This document shows positions 1 through 7,706 of a stretch of 52,243 nucleotides of DNA, piece by piece. The first letter of the stretch is position 1; every line of letters begins with the position of its first letter. Position numbers and translations under genes: made by a program. The DNA is from VBCK01 sp036270655 (lineage in GTDB: Bacteria > Pseudomonadota > Gammaproteobacteria > Burkholderiales > Burkholderiaceae_F): contig DATBCD010000005.1 in NCBI GenBank assembly GCA_036270655.1, positions 1 through 52,243 of the forward strand, in the 5' to 3' direction. Below the pieces are notes generated by a model. That model searched no databases, was not told where the DNA came from, and was given only the letters and a program-made list of their open reading frames with translations.

Positions 1-486
1 GGGCGCGACTTGCCTCGTACTGGCCATCTTTCAGACCGCGTTCTGGCTGGTGGTGCCCTTGATACTGGCGCTCGTCCTCTACTACCTGCTGCGACCAGGT
101 TATCTCTGGCTCATGCGGGCTGGAATGCGACCAGGTCTGGCGGCCGCGGCGACGGTCGCGTGTTTCAGCATCGCGCTCATTGCGGCGCTGCTTCAATTGC
201 TGCCCTGGGTACGCACGGTCCTGTTGGAGAATCACGTTGCGGTCGAACGATTCCGGCAGGGCGGGTCCCAGTTGCTCGATCAGTCATCGCCGTCCTTACG
301 ATCCTGCTGGCGGGAACCATCGCAGGAATCCCGGGGATGATGCTGGCTCTTCCCGTTTTCGGAATATTGAAGGTTGTTTTCGACACGTCGAGCCAGATCG
401 TATTGAATGCGAGACTCAGGGCACGATATCGTCACGAGCGCAGATTGCTACGGCGCCAGGCCGCGGCCGGTCTGATGCGCAGCTAA
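1..486 (+). pseudogene. AI-2E family (PerM-like) permease, internally deleted and frameshifted; 5' end outside window
   Basis: Two parts of one membrane protein lie in different frames. Frame 2 is open from the window edge to about base 285 and encodes two hydrophobic segments with the family's early 'YYLLRP' element. From about base 275 to the TAG/TAA region at 486, frame 1 encodes 'SVIAVLTILLAGTIAG', 'GMMLALPVFGILKVVF' and a basic tail, which is the usual C-terminus of AI-2E transporters. The family is normally about 350 residues with a long middle region and several more membrane helices; roughly 200 residues of that middle are absent here. The joint falls near 'cagttgctcgatcag' at 270-285. 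I read it as a deletion that also changed frame, so no functional permease can be made. An assembly collapse is the other explanation. The family role is export of small molecules, which cannot be assigned more closely here. Confidence 0.7.
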
Positions 487-573
487 GGGCCCTTCCTCGG
501 CACCCCTCCAACCCCTCCTCTGCCGAAGTCCCCTGTCCCGCTTGACTCCTCTATTTACATTGGCTGGGGGAGC

Positions 574-600
574 ACGAGGGGGCCAGCCCAGCCCCCTCGT
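574..600. terminator. GC-rich perfect hairpin after the permease remnant
   Basis: ACGAGGGGGC at 574-583 pairs perfectly with GCCCCCTCGT at 591-600 around a 7-base loop. On the plus strand it is followed by the pyrimidine-rich stretch 'tctcttcctcctg' rather than a clean U-run, so it may be a weak terminator or only an mRNA 3'-end structure. Confidence 0.4.
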
Positions 601-613
601 TCTCTTCCTCCTG

Positions 614-640
614 CCTTTTCCGGCCGAAGGCCGGAAAAGG
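614..640 (-). terminator. Terminator-like hairpin with UUCG loop, downstream of the tolC-like gene
   Basis: CCTTTTCCGGCC (614-625) is perfectly complementary to GGCCGGAAAAGG (629-640). Read on the minus strand, the top of the stem is C-UUCG-G, the very stable tetraloop. It begins 8 bases after the stop codon of the minus-strand outer-membrane factor gene. There is no long U-run after it. Confidence 0.5.
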
Positions 641-647
641 GTGGTCG

Positions 648-2129
648 CTAGGGTTCCACGTCGATCATGTCGCCAGTGGCGAAGCTGAGAACCGCTCGCG
701 CAGTCAACACGTCCGCACTGGCCTCGCTGATAGCCATCCGCGCACGGGCCAGCGCAGCGACCGCCGATTCCAGCTCCGGCATCGTCGCCAGCCCGTGACG
801 GTAGGAATCGAGCGTCGAATCGAACGAGTCCTGGGCTGCCGACATCAGCACCGCGGTGGATTCACGGCGCCGCAGCGACACGCGAAGGTCGTTGTACGCC
901 TTGACGACTTCGTGAACGATCTGGTTTTTCGTTCCCTCGAGCTGGGCCTGCGCCGCCTTTTCCTTTGAAACCGCTTCCTCGACACCACTGCGGCGGATCG
1001 AGCCGTCGTAGATCGGGACCTGGAACACCAGGCCAACTCCGTAAAGGGGTTTGGTGACCGACGACCAGTCGCCGCCTTCCGAGCGCAGCCGCCCGACATT
1101 CTCGGCGACATTGCTGGTAAGACTTATCTTCGGCAAGTATTCGGACCGGGCCTGGCGGATCGCGGCCTCGCCCGCTTTGACCTTCGACACCCCGGCGTTG
1201 ACTTCCGGCCGGGTCGCAATCGCCTGATCGATCAGGCGGTCCAGATGCTTGTCCGAGATCGCCTGCGAAGGTCCTGCAACCGGAATTGAAATGCAGATCG
1301 ATGTATCGGGCCGCACCCCCGTGGCTTCCAGCAGCGACAGGCGCGCATCTTCGACCGCCGCGTCGACCTCTTCCAGCCGAACCCGCGCTTCAGCCGCCGC
1401 CGCCCGGGCCTGCAGTGTCTCGGGCGCCGTTCCGGTGCCTTGATCCTGGCGAGCCTGCGCAGCCTGCTGCACCAGTTCCGAGCTGTCCAGGGAGGCCTGG
1501 GCGGCCTGCCTACGGGCGATCTGCGTCGCCAGCCGGAAGAATTGCTGCGTCACGAGGATCGACACCTTGCGGTGAGTCGCCGAGAAACCGAAGTTCGCGC
1601 CGGCCAGCGCTTGACTGGCCTCGTCGAGTACCGCCTCGCGCCCGCCAAAGTCGTAAATGAGCCATTTGAGGGTCACCGCCGGGATCAAAGCCTCGGCATC
1701 GGATTTGAAATATCCGCTAGGATTCAGGTTCTTCGGCAGCGGAAATGTCTGGTGCGTGTACAGGGCGGTGGCCTCGGCAGCCAGGATAGGGCCGTATTTG
1801 CTGCGCGCGATGCCCAGGTTCGACGCGGCTTCCTCGGCCTGGGTCCAGGCCACCCGCGTGTCCGGATTGTTTTTCATCGCAATCGCGACCAGGTCGGCCA
1901 GCGACTTGGGCGCCTCCGACGGCTGCGCCTGAGCGCTGCCGCCAGCAGTTGAGTTCGGCGATACTCCGCCACAATACAAAGTCGGCCCTGCGGGCGCTCG
2001 CGCGACCTGGTCTGGACTCGCCTCCGGATTCTCAGGCGCGCTGCGGCTCGAGACGCTGGCAAAACAAAGAAAGAAGCCGGTGACGATCCGGGCCACCGGG
2101 CGGCTTCGATAACGAATGATTGGTTCCAC
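648..2129 (-). CDS. TolC-family outer-membrane efflux protein (MdtP-like)
   Basis: Outer-membrane channel that would complete the tripartite pump encoded divergently by the MdtN-like and MdtO-like genes. The protein shows the two-fold repeated OMF layout: long alpha-helical stretches rich in Ala, Gln, Arg and Glu, the beta-strand segment 'LKWLIYDFGGREA' in the first half and the equivalent 'VGLVFQVPIYDGSIRR' in the second. The frame is open to an ATG at 2276, but that would overlap the start of ytcA on the other strand. I prefer the GTG at 2129, which puts a signal-peptide-like segment (VARIVTGFFLCFASVSS) near the N-terminus and gives 493 residues, close to E. coli MdtP (about 488). The exact start remains open. 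In E. coli mdtP is the last gene of the mdtNOP operon; here it is inverted. Confidence 0.85.
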   Translation of the reverse strand: MEPIIRYRSRPVARIVTGFFLCFASVSSRSAPENPEASPDQVARAPAGPTLYCGGVSPNSTAGGSAQAQPSEAPKSLADLVAIAMKNNPDTRVAWTQAEEAASNLGIARSKYGPILAAEATALYTHQTFPLPKNLNPSGYFKSDAEALIPAVTLKWLIYDFGGREAVLDEASQALAGANFGFSATHRKVSILVTQQFFRLATQIARRQAAQASLDSSELVQQAAQARQDQGTGTAPETLQARAAAAEARVRLEEVDAAVEDARLSLLEATGVRPDTSICISIPVAGPSQAISDKHLDRLIDQAIATRPEVNAGVSKVKAGEAAIRQARSEYLPKISLTSNVAENVGRLRSEGGDWSSVTKPLYGVGLVFQVPIYDGSIRRSGVEEAVSKEKAAQAQLEGTKNQIVHEVVKAYNDLRVSLRRRESTAVLMSAAQDSFDSTLDSYRHGLATMPELESAVAALARARMAISEASADVLTARAVLSFATGDMIDVEP

Positions 2130-2265
2130 AGCGAGCCAGTCTATCGGAGCGGGAACCGGCAGGACGCTCGAGTCGGTGCAGTCCGCAATGCAGCCGAAAA
2201 AGCGCACGAAGCCTAAAGGCGAAGCCGGGCCTGAATGCGAACATCTTGAGCTGATGTTTCGAGAA

Positions 2266-2532
2266 ATGCCACCCATGACTTGGGCGCGCTCCCTGATTCC
2301 ATTTGGATTGTTGTGCAGCGGCTGTACCTACGCGCCGAGCGTGCCGCTCTTCGGAGCGTTCTTCCCGGCCTGGATGCTTTGCGCTCTGCTTGGAGTGGGA
2401 CTGGTCATCATCGTTCGCATTTTGTGTGTTGCCACGGGGCTGGCCCGCGTCGTAGCGGTTCCGCCCGTCACTTACCCGCTGCTCGCGATCCTGTTCGCCG
2501 CAGCGGGGTGGATTTTATTTTTCCGGGGATAG
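2266..2532 (+). CDS. ytcA: YtcA-family small inner-membrane lipoprotein
   Basis: An 88-residue protein with an N-terminal signal ending in 'LLCSGC' (Cys20 as lipidation candidate), followed by 'PLFGAFFPAWMLCALLG' and a second hydrophobic segment at the C-terminus. This matches E. coli YtcA in length (about 91), in the SGC...P.IGA..P.W.C pattern and in gene position, since ytcA precedes mdtN there too. It ends 6 bases before the HlyD-family gene, so the two are very likely cotranscribed. Its biochemical role is not known; presence in the operon suggests an accessory part of the pump. An in-frame ATG at 2275 is an alternative start, and no clear Shine-Dalgarno decides between the two. Confidence 0.75.
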   Translation: MPPMTWARSLIPFGLLCSGCTYAPSVPLFGAFFPAWMLCALLGVGLVIIVRILCVATGLARVVAVPPVTYPLLAILFAAAGWILFFRG

Positions 2533-2538
2533 ACACGC

Positions 2539-3600
2539 ATGGCCAATCCAGCGACTCAGCCGTCCGGGCGTGGCCCGGGCAAGGCCCGATCTGCCTGGGT
2601 GATTGTGGTCGCCGTGCTGGCCCTCGGCGCGGTGGTCTACGCGATCGGTTTCGCTCAACATTACCCGCGCACCAACGACGCGTTCGCGCGGGCCGATGCC
2701 ATTGGAGTCGCTCCTCAAGTGGCGGGCCGGATCATCACGCTCGATGTGAAGGACAATGTGGCCGTCAGGAAGGGCGACGTGCTTTTTACGATCGATCCTC
2801 GCCCGTATCGTTTCGAGGCCGAACGGCTGCGTGCGCAACTGGTGACGCTCGAGCGCCAGATCGGCCTGACGCAGCGGCAGGTAGACGCGCAGAAATATGC
2901 GGCCCTGGCGTCGGCGGCGGGGGTGACCCGCGCCGAAAAGAATGCGTGGCAGCGCGAATCGACGCTGTCGCGCCTGGAACCTCTGCTCAAGGGCCAGTAT
3001 GTCACCAAGGAGCAGGTCGACCAGGCGCGCACCGCGCGCGACACGGCGGCATCGGAATTGAAGGCCGCGATGCTGGAGCACCAGCAGGCCGTGAGCGCCG
3101 TGAGCGGCGTGGACGCGCTGGTCGCCCAGAAAAAGGAGGTGGAGGCCGCGATCGCATACGCCGAGTATCAGCTGGAGCAGACGGTGGTTCGAGCCCCTTT
3201 CGATGGTCTGGTGGTCAATCTGGACATCGCCGAGGGAGAATTCGCATCGGTGGGCAAGCCCCTCTTTACGTTGATCGATACCCGCACCTGGTACGTCGTG
3301 GCGAACTTCCGGGAAACCGAATTGCCCAGGATCCGGCCGGGTACCCCCGTACGTCTCTATCTGATGATCGACCCGGAACGCAAGTTCAAGGGAGTGGTCG
3401 ACTCCGTCGGCTGGGGCGTGCTTCCGGACGAAGGCGGCAGCGCCCAGGGTCTGCCACAGGTTCCAAAGTCGATCAACTGGGTGCACGTGGCTCAGCGCTT
3501 TCCGGTTCGAATCCGCGTCCTGGAGCCGGCACCGGACCTGTTCCGGATCGGAGCCTCCGCGGTCGCCGTCGTCGCACCGGCTGCCGTCGATGGGCGCTGA
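2539..3600 (+). CDS. mdtN: HlyD-family periplasmic adaptor of an efflux pump (MdtN-like)
   Basis: Membrane fusion protein of 353 residues that would link the FUSC inner-membrane protein to the TolC-like channel. A single membrane anchor lies at about residues 18-38. After it come a biotinyl-lipoyl-like half ('VAPQVAGRIITLDVKDN...V.KGDVLFTIDP', about 57-87), a long coiled-coil hairpin rich in Gln, Arg and Glu (about 95-195), the second lipoyl half ('TVVRAPFDGLVVNLDIAEGE') and a beta-barrel with the typical 'WYVVANFRETEL'. Length matches E. coli MdtN (about 343). The stop lies inside the start region of the next gene (11-base overlap), so translation is probably coupled. The substrate cannot be read from the sequence; family members export aromatic acids, dyes or sulfa-type drugs. 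Confidence 0.85.
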   Translation: MANPATQPSGRGPGKARSAWVIVVAVLALGAVVYAIGFAQHYPRTNDAFARADAIGVAPQVAGRIITLDVKDNVAVRKGDVLFTIDPRPYRFEAERLRAQLVTLERQIGLTQRQVDAQKYAALASAAGVTRAEKNAWQRESTLSRLEPLLKGQYVTKEQVDQARTARDTAASELKAAMLEHQQAVSAVSGVDALVAQKKEVEAAIAYAEYQLEQTVVRAPFDGLVVNLDIAEGEFASVGKPLFTLIDTRTWYVVANFRETELPRIRPGTPVRLYLMIDPERKFKGVVDSVGWGVLPDEGGSAQGLPQVPKSINWVHVAQRFPVRIRVLEPAPDLFRIGASAVAVVAPAAVDGR

Positions 3601-5728
3601 TCCGCTGGCGCTCGAGACGGGCCGGACTGCAACTGGCTCGCTTGAGCGTTTCAGGACGTGGATTTTCTCGGAGCTCGCCCCGTTTCCGGGACGCGGGGTT
3701 GCCACGCTTCGGATGGTGGTCGCCTGCCTGACCGTGGTGACCATTTCGATGGCGCTCGAAGTCCCCGAGGCGTCGCTTTCGGCGTTCCTCGTATTCTGGT
3801 GCTCGAAGGAAGACGTGATCACCACCACCAAGGCCGGGATTCTGGTGATCCTGGCCGTGACGATCGGCTTCGCGATCTCGATTCTGGCTTTCCTGTTCAC
3901 CCTGGATCACCCCGCCGCGCGGGTGGCCCTGATGTCGGCCTTCTTCTGCGCGGGCGTGTATTTCTCGCGCGTGTTCGCGATCGGACCGCTCGCATGGGCG
4001 GTTGCGTTCATCGTTCTCATCACCCAGCAGTGGGCCGATCTGTACCCGGAACCCGAGACGTTCATCCGATTCAACCTGTGGACCTGGGTGGCGCTCGTTT
4101 TGCCGGCCGCGGTCGTGATGGTCGTCAATCTCGTGATTCTTCCGACCCGCCCAAGCGCTCTTCTCAGGCAGGAGGCGAAGCGCAGACTGGCGTTCGTGAT
4201 CGAGGCACTGGACCGGCGCCTGGCGGGACTGCCCTTGGATTCGAACGCTCCATTCAACACCAGGGTGCTCGGCGCGGCCCGGCTCCTTGGCCTTTTAAAG
4301 CTTGCGAGCGGCACCGCGGCGCTCAAGCAAAGGCTCTCGTCCTACACTTCAGTCGTCAATGCCTTGAATCGGATGGTCGAAACCGCCTCCATGCTCGGTG
4401 CGCTTCAACCCGCTGCCGATCCTGCGAAACTCCGGAACCGGATCGCCGCGCTTCGATCCGCGTGCGACGATCTTCGGTCTTGTCTGGACGGCGATTTGAG
4501 CAAATTCCACGTCAATTTGACATTGGAGCATGGTCCGATCGACGATGCCGGGCCGGTCGGGGCGATCCTGGAGGAAATGGAGCGGCACCTGACGCAGATT
4601 GCCGGCGAGCTCGAACAGGTGTCGGCGGCGCACTTTGAGGCGCCCGCCGCTTCGGCGCCGTCCGGTTCCCCACATCTTTTTGTGTCGGACGCCCTCAGCA
4701 ATCCGGTCTACCTGCAGTTCGCGGTCAAGGTCACGTGCGCGGCGATGCTGTGCTACATCGCGTACACCGGCGTTGACTGGTTCGGCATTCACACCTGCGT
4801 TATCACGTGCACGGTGGTCGCATTGGGCAGCACAGGCGCGACGATTCACAAGGCGGCGCTTCGACTGACAGGCGCCCTGACCGGCGGCGGCCTCGCGATA
4901 CTGGCGACGGTCTTCGTCATTCCGCACCTGGATTCGATCGGACAATTGCTGCTCGTCATTGCTCCGGTCGCTGCCGTGAGCGCCTGGATCACCAGTGGTT
5001 CGGAGCGCAGTGCCTATTTGGGGATCCAGCTCGCGTTTGCCTTCTTTATATGCGTACTTCATGGATTCGAGCCGAATTCCGACGTCACGGTCGTGCGGGA
5101 CCGCCTGGTAGGTATCGCGTTCGGCATCATCGTGATGGCCGTCATATTCAACTACGTCTGGCCGGAACGCGCCGGACAGCAGATGCGGGCGGCGCTGGCG
5201 AAGGCGATTCGAACCAGCGCAGACCTGCTCAAGCGCCATGGCGCTTCGACGTCTGACGCGCCGGCCTCTTCGATCGCGGCGCAGCGCAGCCTCATATTTG
5301 AAAATCTGGTCCTGGCGCAACGCATGGCCGAGGTAAGCCTGTTCGAGGCACCGCAACCGGATGCTCCGATGCCGGTCGGAGGCGATGCGCAGCTGGTGGC
5401 CGCAACCCAGGCGACGGCAATCAGCGCCTTGGGAATTTCAGAACTGCGCGAACGAAGTGCCCTCGGACTGGATCATTCCGGGGCGCACACATTCAAAGCG
5501 ATTGACAACGCCGTCGCCGCGGTCCTGCAGCATGCTGCTTGTCGATTGGATGAAAATCCTTCGGGTGGCGACCTTCCGGCACCCACCGGGCGGAGCCGGC
5601 TGCTGACTTTCGAGAAACGGCATCTGGACCGCTTGAAAGCCATGGAGTCCACATCGTCTGCCGGCATCATGAACGCGTACCGCGAGCTGATCGGCAGAGT
5701 CGGCTGGCTCGCCGGAGAACAGGCGTGA
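3590..5728 (+). CDS. mdtO: FUSC-family inner-membrane efflux protein (MdtO-like)
   Basis: A 712-residue membrane protein with the two-block FUSC layout. A first group of hydrophobic segments spans about residues 40-180 and is followed by a soluble helical region (about 185-360). A second membrane block (about 375-525) carries 'YIAYTGVDWFGIHTCVITC' and 'RLTGALTGGGLAILATVFVI', and a cytoplasmic tail follows. These are the signatures of the aromatic acid exporter / fusaric acid resistance family, and length and neighbours fit E. coli MdtO (about 683). It would work with the upstream HlyD protein and the divergent TolC-like protein. Its stop codon overlaps the start of the response-regulator gene as GTGA, which ties the regulator to the pump operon. 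Confidence 0.85.
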   Translation: MGADPLALETGRTATGSLERFRTWIFSELAPFPGRGVATLRMVVACLTVVTISMALEVPEASLSAFLVFWCSKEDVITTTKAGILVILAVTIGFAISILAFLFTLDHPAARVALMSAFFCAGVYFSRVFAIGPLAWAVAFIVLITQQWADLYPEPETFIRFNLWTWVALVLPAAVVMVVNLVILPTRPSALLRQEAKRRLAFVIEALDRRLAGLPLDSNAPFNTRVLGAARLLGLLKLASGTAALKQRLSSYTSVVNALNRMVETASMLGALQPAADPAKLRNRIAALRSACDDLRSCLDGDLSKFHVNLTLEHGPIDDAGPVGAILEEMERHLTQIAGELEQVSAAHFEAPAASAPSGSPHLFVSDALSNPVYLQFAVKVTCAAMLCYIAYTGVDWFGIHTCVITCTVVALGSTGATIHKAALRLTGALTGGGLAILATVFVIPHLDSIGQLLLVIAPVAAVSAWITSGSERSAYLGIQLAFAFFICVLHGFEPNSDVTVVRDRLVGIAFGIIVMAVIFNYVWPERAGQQMRAALAKAIRTSADLLKRHGASTSDAPASSIAAQRSLIFENLVLAQRMAEVSLFEAPQPDAPMPVGGDAQLVAATQATAISALGISELRERSALGLDHSGAHTFKAIDNAVAAVLQHAACRLDENPSGGDLPAPTGRSRLLTFEKRHLDRLKAMESTSSAGIMNAYRELIGRVGWLAGEQA

Positions 5729-6372
5729 CGATGTACGGCGTCGCTGCACCGGTCAAGGAGTTCCGGATTGTCATTGCGGACGACCACCCCGTGGTGCGCG
5801 CCGGTATCGCCACCTTGCTGGAAACCTCGGGCGGCTTCAAGGTCGTGGCGCAGGCCAATACCGGTGTGGAAGCGGTGGAGCAGTGGAAGAGGCATCGTCC
5901 CGATTTGATTCTGATCGACCTGAAAATGCCGGCAATGGGCGGTTTGGAGGCGATCGCCCGGATTCGCGCTGAAAGTGCCGATGCGGCCGTGGTGGTCCTG
6001 ACCACGTTCGACGGCGATGAAGACATCTTCCGGGCCATGAAGGGCGGCGCGCGTGGCTACCTGTTGAAGGACGCCTCTGCGGAGGAACTGGTTGCGTGCC
6101 TGCGATCGGTCTGCGACGGGCGAAGCTACATTCCGGCCGGCATCGCGGGCAAGCTGGCCAGCCGCATTTCAACCAATGCGCTGACGGAGCGGGAGCGGCA
6201 GATCCTGGCTCACGTGGCCAGCGGTGAATCGAACAAGCGGATCGCGCTCAAGCTCCAGATCACCGAGGGTACCGTGAAGACGCACATCGCCAGCGTGCTC
6301 TCCAAGCTCGACGCCACCAGCCGCACCGAGGCAGTGGCCATCGCGCGGCGACGGGGCCTGATCGACGGGTAA
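5725..6372 (+). CDS. NarL/FixJ-type response regulator overlapping the efflux operon
   Basis: Two-domain DNA-binding response regulator of 215 residues. The receiver domain has the acidic pair D19-D20, the phosphoacceptor D65 in 'LILIDLKMP', the Thr switch in 'VVVLTTFDGD' and the conserved Lys in 'GYLLKD'. The C-terminal LuxR-type helix-turn-helix starts at 'LTERERQILAHVASGESNKRIA' and continues with 'GTVKTHIASVLSKL'. The GTG start at 5725 overlaps the FUSC stop by four bases; an ATG at 5731 is an alternative. No histidine kinase gene is seen in the window, so the partner must be elsewhere. The overlap suggests that it controls the pump, which is inference from context. Confidence 0.9.
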   Translation: MTMYGVAAPVKEFRIVIADDHPVVRAGIATLLETSGGFKVVAQANTGVEAVEQWKRHRPDLILIDLKMPAMGGLEAIARIRAESADAAVVVLTTFDGDEDIFRAMKGGARGYLLKDASAEELVACLRSVCDGRSYIPAGIAGKLASRISTNALTERERQILAHVASGESNKRIALKLQITEGTVKTHIASVLSKLDATSRTEAVAIARRRGLIDG

Positions 6373-6522
6373 ACAGCCCGCGGCCTCCACGGAGATTTCC
6401 GCGGCAAGCCGCAACCCGCGCAAGGAACTGGAAGAGACAGCCTCGGGTCCGAGGCATGATCCTTCAGCGCGAAGCAACGACAAGCCACCGCGATACTCTC
6501 TCGTTCAAAGGGACCTCCAGTG

Positions 6523-6849
6523 ATGAAGATCATGAAACTGACCACCGTTGCGATTGCGGGAGTCATCGTGTCCGGCGCCGCTGACGCCGCGATTAACGAC
6601 GCCGAGGCGACGCAGTTGATGGCGAAGTACAACTGCCAGGCCTGCCATACCGTCGACAAGAAGCTGGTCGGGCCGGCGTTCAAGGACGTCGCCAGGAAAT
6701 ATGCCGGAGACAAGTCGGCGCCGGAAAAACTCGCCCAGAAGATCAAGACCGGCAGCACCGGCGTGTGGGGTCCGATCCCGATGCCGCCGAACAACGTTCC
6801 CGATGCGCAGGTCAATGAGCTGGTTGCCTGGGTCCTTAACCTGAAGTGA
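6523..6849 (+). CDS. Small periplasmic class I cytochrome c (cytochrome c551/c8-like)
   Basis: Soluble monoheme electron carrier of 108 residues. An N-terminal signal peptide ends near 'AADAA' (about residues 1-23). The heme site is C38-Q-A-C41-H42, and Met87 in 'GPIPMPPN' is the sixth ligand, the usual arrangement of bacterial c8/c551 cytochromes that donate electrons to terminal oxidases or nitrite reductase. A GTG at 6520 is also in frame, but the ATG at 6523 is better spaced from the purine-rich 'aaaggga' at 6507-6513. It lies 150 bases after the response-regulator gene and is probably a separate unit. A hairpin repeat begins 12 bases after its stop. Confidence 0.9.
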   Translation: MKIMKLTTVAIAGVIVSGAADAAINDAEATQLMAKYNCQACHTVDKKLVGPAFKDVARKYAGDKSAPEKLAQKIKTGSTGVWGPIPMPPNNVPDAQVNELVAWVLNLK

Positions 6850-6861
6850 CCGCCGTTCGCC

Positions 6862-6922
6862 CTCTCCCGCGCAGCGGGAGAGCGCCGGCACCGCCGTTTC
6901 CTTCTCAGCGGAGCGGGAGAGG
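6862..6922. repeat. CCCTCTCCCGC-type hairpin repeat, locus 1
   Basis: CTCTCCCGC (6862-6870) and GCGGGAGAG (6874-6882) form a perfect 9-bp stem around GCA. A second, partial copy with 'agcggagcgggagaggg' lies at 6906-6922. It sits directly after the cytochrome c gene and belongs to the same family as the repeats near 19,200 and 25,130. Confidence 0.7.
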
Positions 6923-6987
6923 GCTTGCCTTTGGGGAATTTTGACTTCTCTCTTAGCGCGCTAGTCGGCCGCCAGACGGTCGAGGCG

Positions 6988-7632
6988 ATGAACCGTCGCC
7001 CCATGGCGATCCTGCTGGCGACGCTGATCCTGCTCGTCCTGGCGAGCCCGATCGCCGATGTGGCGAGCCAGGCGCGTCTCGTCCTTACCGGGGCGACTTT
7101 CGTATTTCTGCTTTCGTGTCTGCACCAGGTCCAGGACTATCCGCGGCTGCGCCTGTACTCGCGGCTGATGGTCCTGCTCTGGACGATTCTGAATGTGCCG
7201 CTACCGTGGTCGCAGCTGCCCTGGGTAGCGGGCGCCGGCGCCGCCACGCTCGCCTTTCTGATCCTGATCCTTCTGCGGCTGGCGGCGCACCAGCTGATCA
7301 ACGCCGACCGTGTCGACGCGGAATTGCTGTGCAGCGCCCTCGGGGCCTATCTGATGCTCGGCGTCTTCTGGGGCGTGACCTACGAAATCATCAGCCTTGC
7401 AGCACCGACGGCTTTCGCCGGGCCGGGTGGCGTGGCGCCTAACAGCAGTGCGCTGCTCTATTTCAGCTTCACGTCGCTCACGACCGTCGGCTACGGCGAC
7501 ATCACGGCCATCAACCCGATCGTGCGCATGTGGACGGTTTTCGAAGCGATCATCGGAACGATGTACAACGCGACCGTGATTGCCCGACTGGTCTCCATTT
7601 ATGGCAGCCGTCTCAGGCTCGAGGATCAGTGA
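6988..7632 (+). CDS. Two-pore-domain-like ion channel family protein (TVGYGD filter)
   Basis: An integral membrane protein of 214 residues. Three to four hydrophobic segments occupy the first 120 residues; then a pore module follows, with outer helix 'GAYLMLGVFWGVTYEIISLA', pore helix 'SALLYFSFTSLTTVGYGD' and an inner helix beginning 'TVFEAIIGTMYNATVIARLV'. The TTVGYGD string is the K+ selectivity filter, so potassium conduction is the natural prediction. No cytoplasmic RCK or cyclic-nucleotide-binding domain follows. The frame is open upstream to a TTG at 6925 inside the preceding repeat; I chose the ATG at 6988. It is not clearly in an operon. Confidence 0.8.
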   Translation: MNRRPMAILLATLILLVLASPIADVASQARLVLTGATFVFLLSCLHQVQDYPRLRLYSRLMVLLWTILNVPLPWSQLPWVAGAGAATLAFLILILLRLAAHQLINADRVDAELLCSALGAYLMLGVFWGVTYEIISLAAPTAFAGPGGVAPNSSALLYFSFTSLTTVGYGDITAINPIVRMWTVFEAIIGTMYNATVIARLVSIYGSRLRLEDQ

Positions 7633-7706
7633 GAATCAGGCAACCACGCGCGACCGCTTCCAGCAACGCCGGGCGCCGACGGCTGAAGGCGGACACCGTC
7701 ATATCT

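Noticed and set aside
2515..3900. Minus-strand open frame of 461 codons opposite the HlyD-family gene
   Set aside because: Composition is that of an antisense shadow. It spans two adjacent plus-strand genes and has no family motif.
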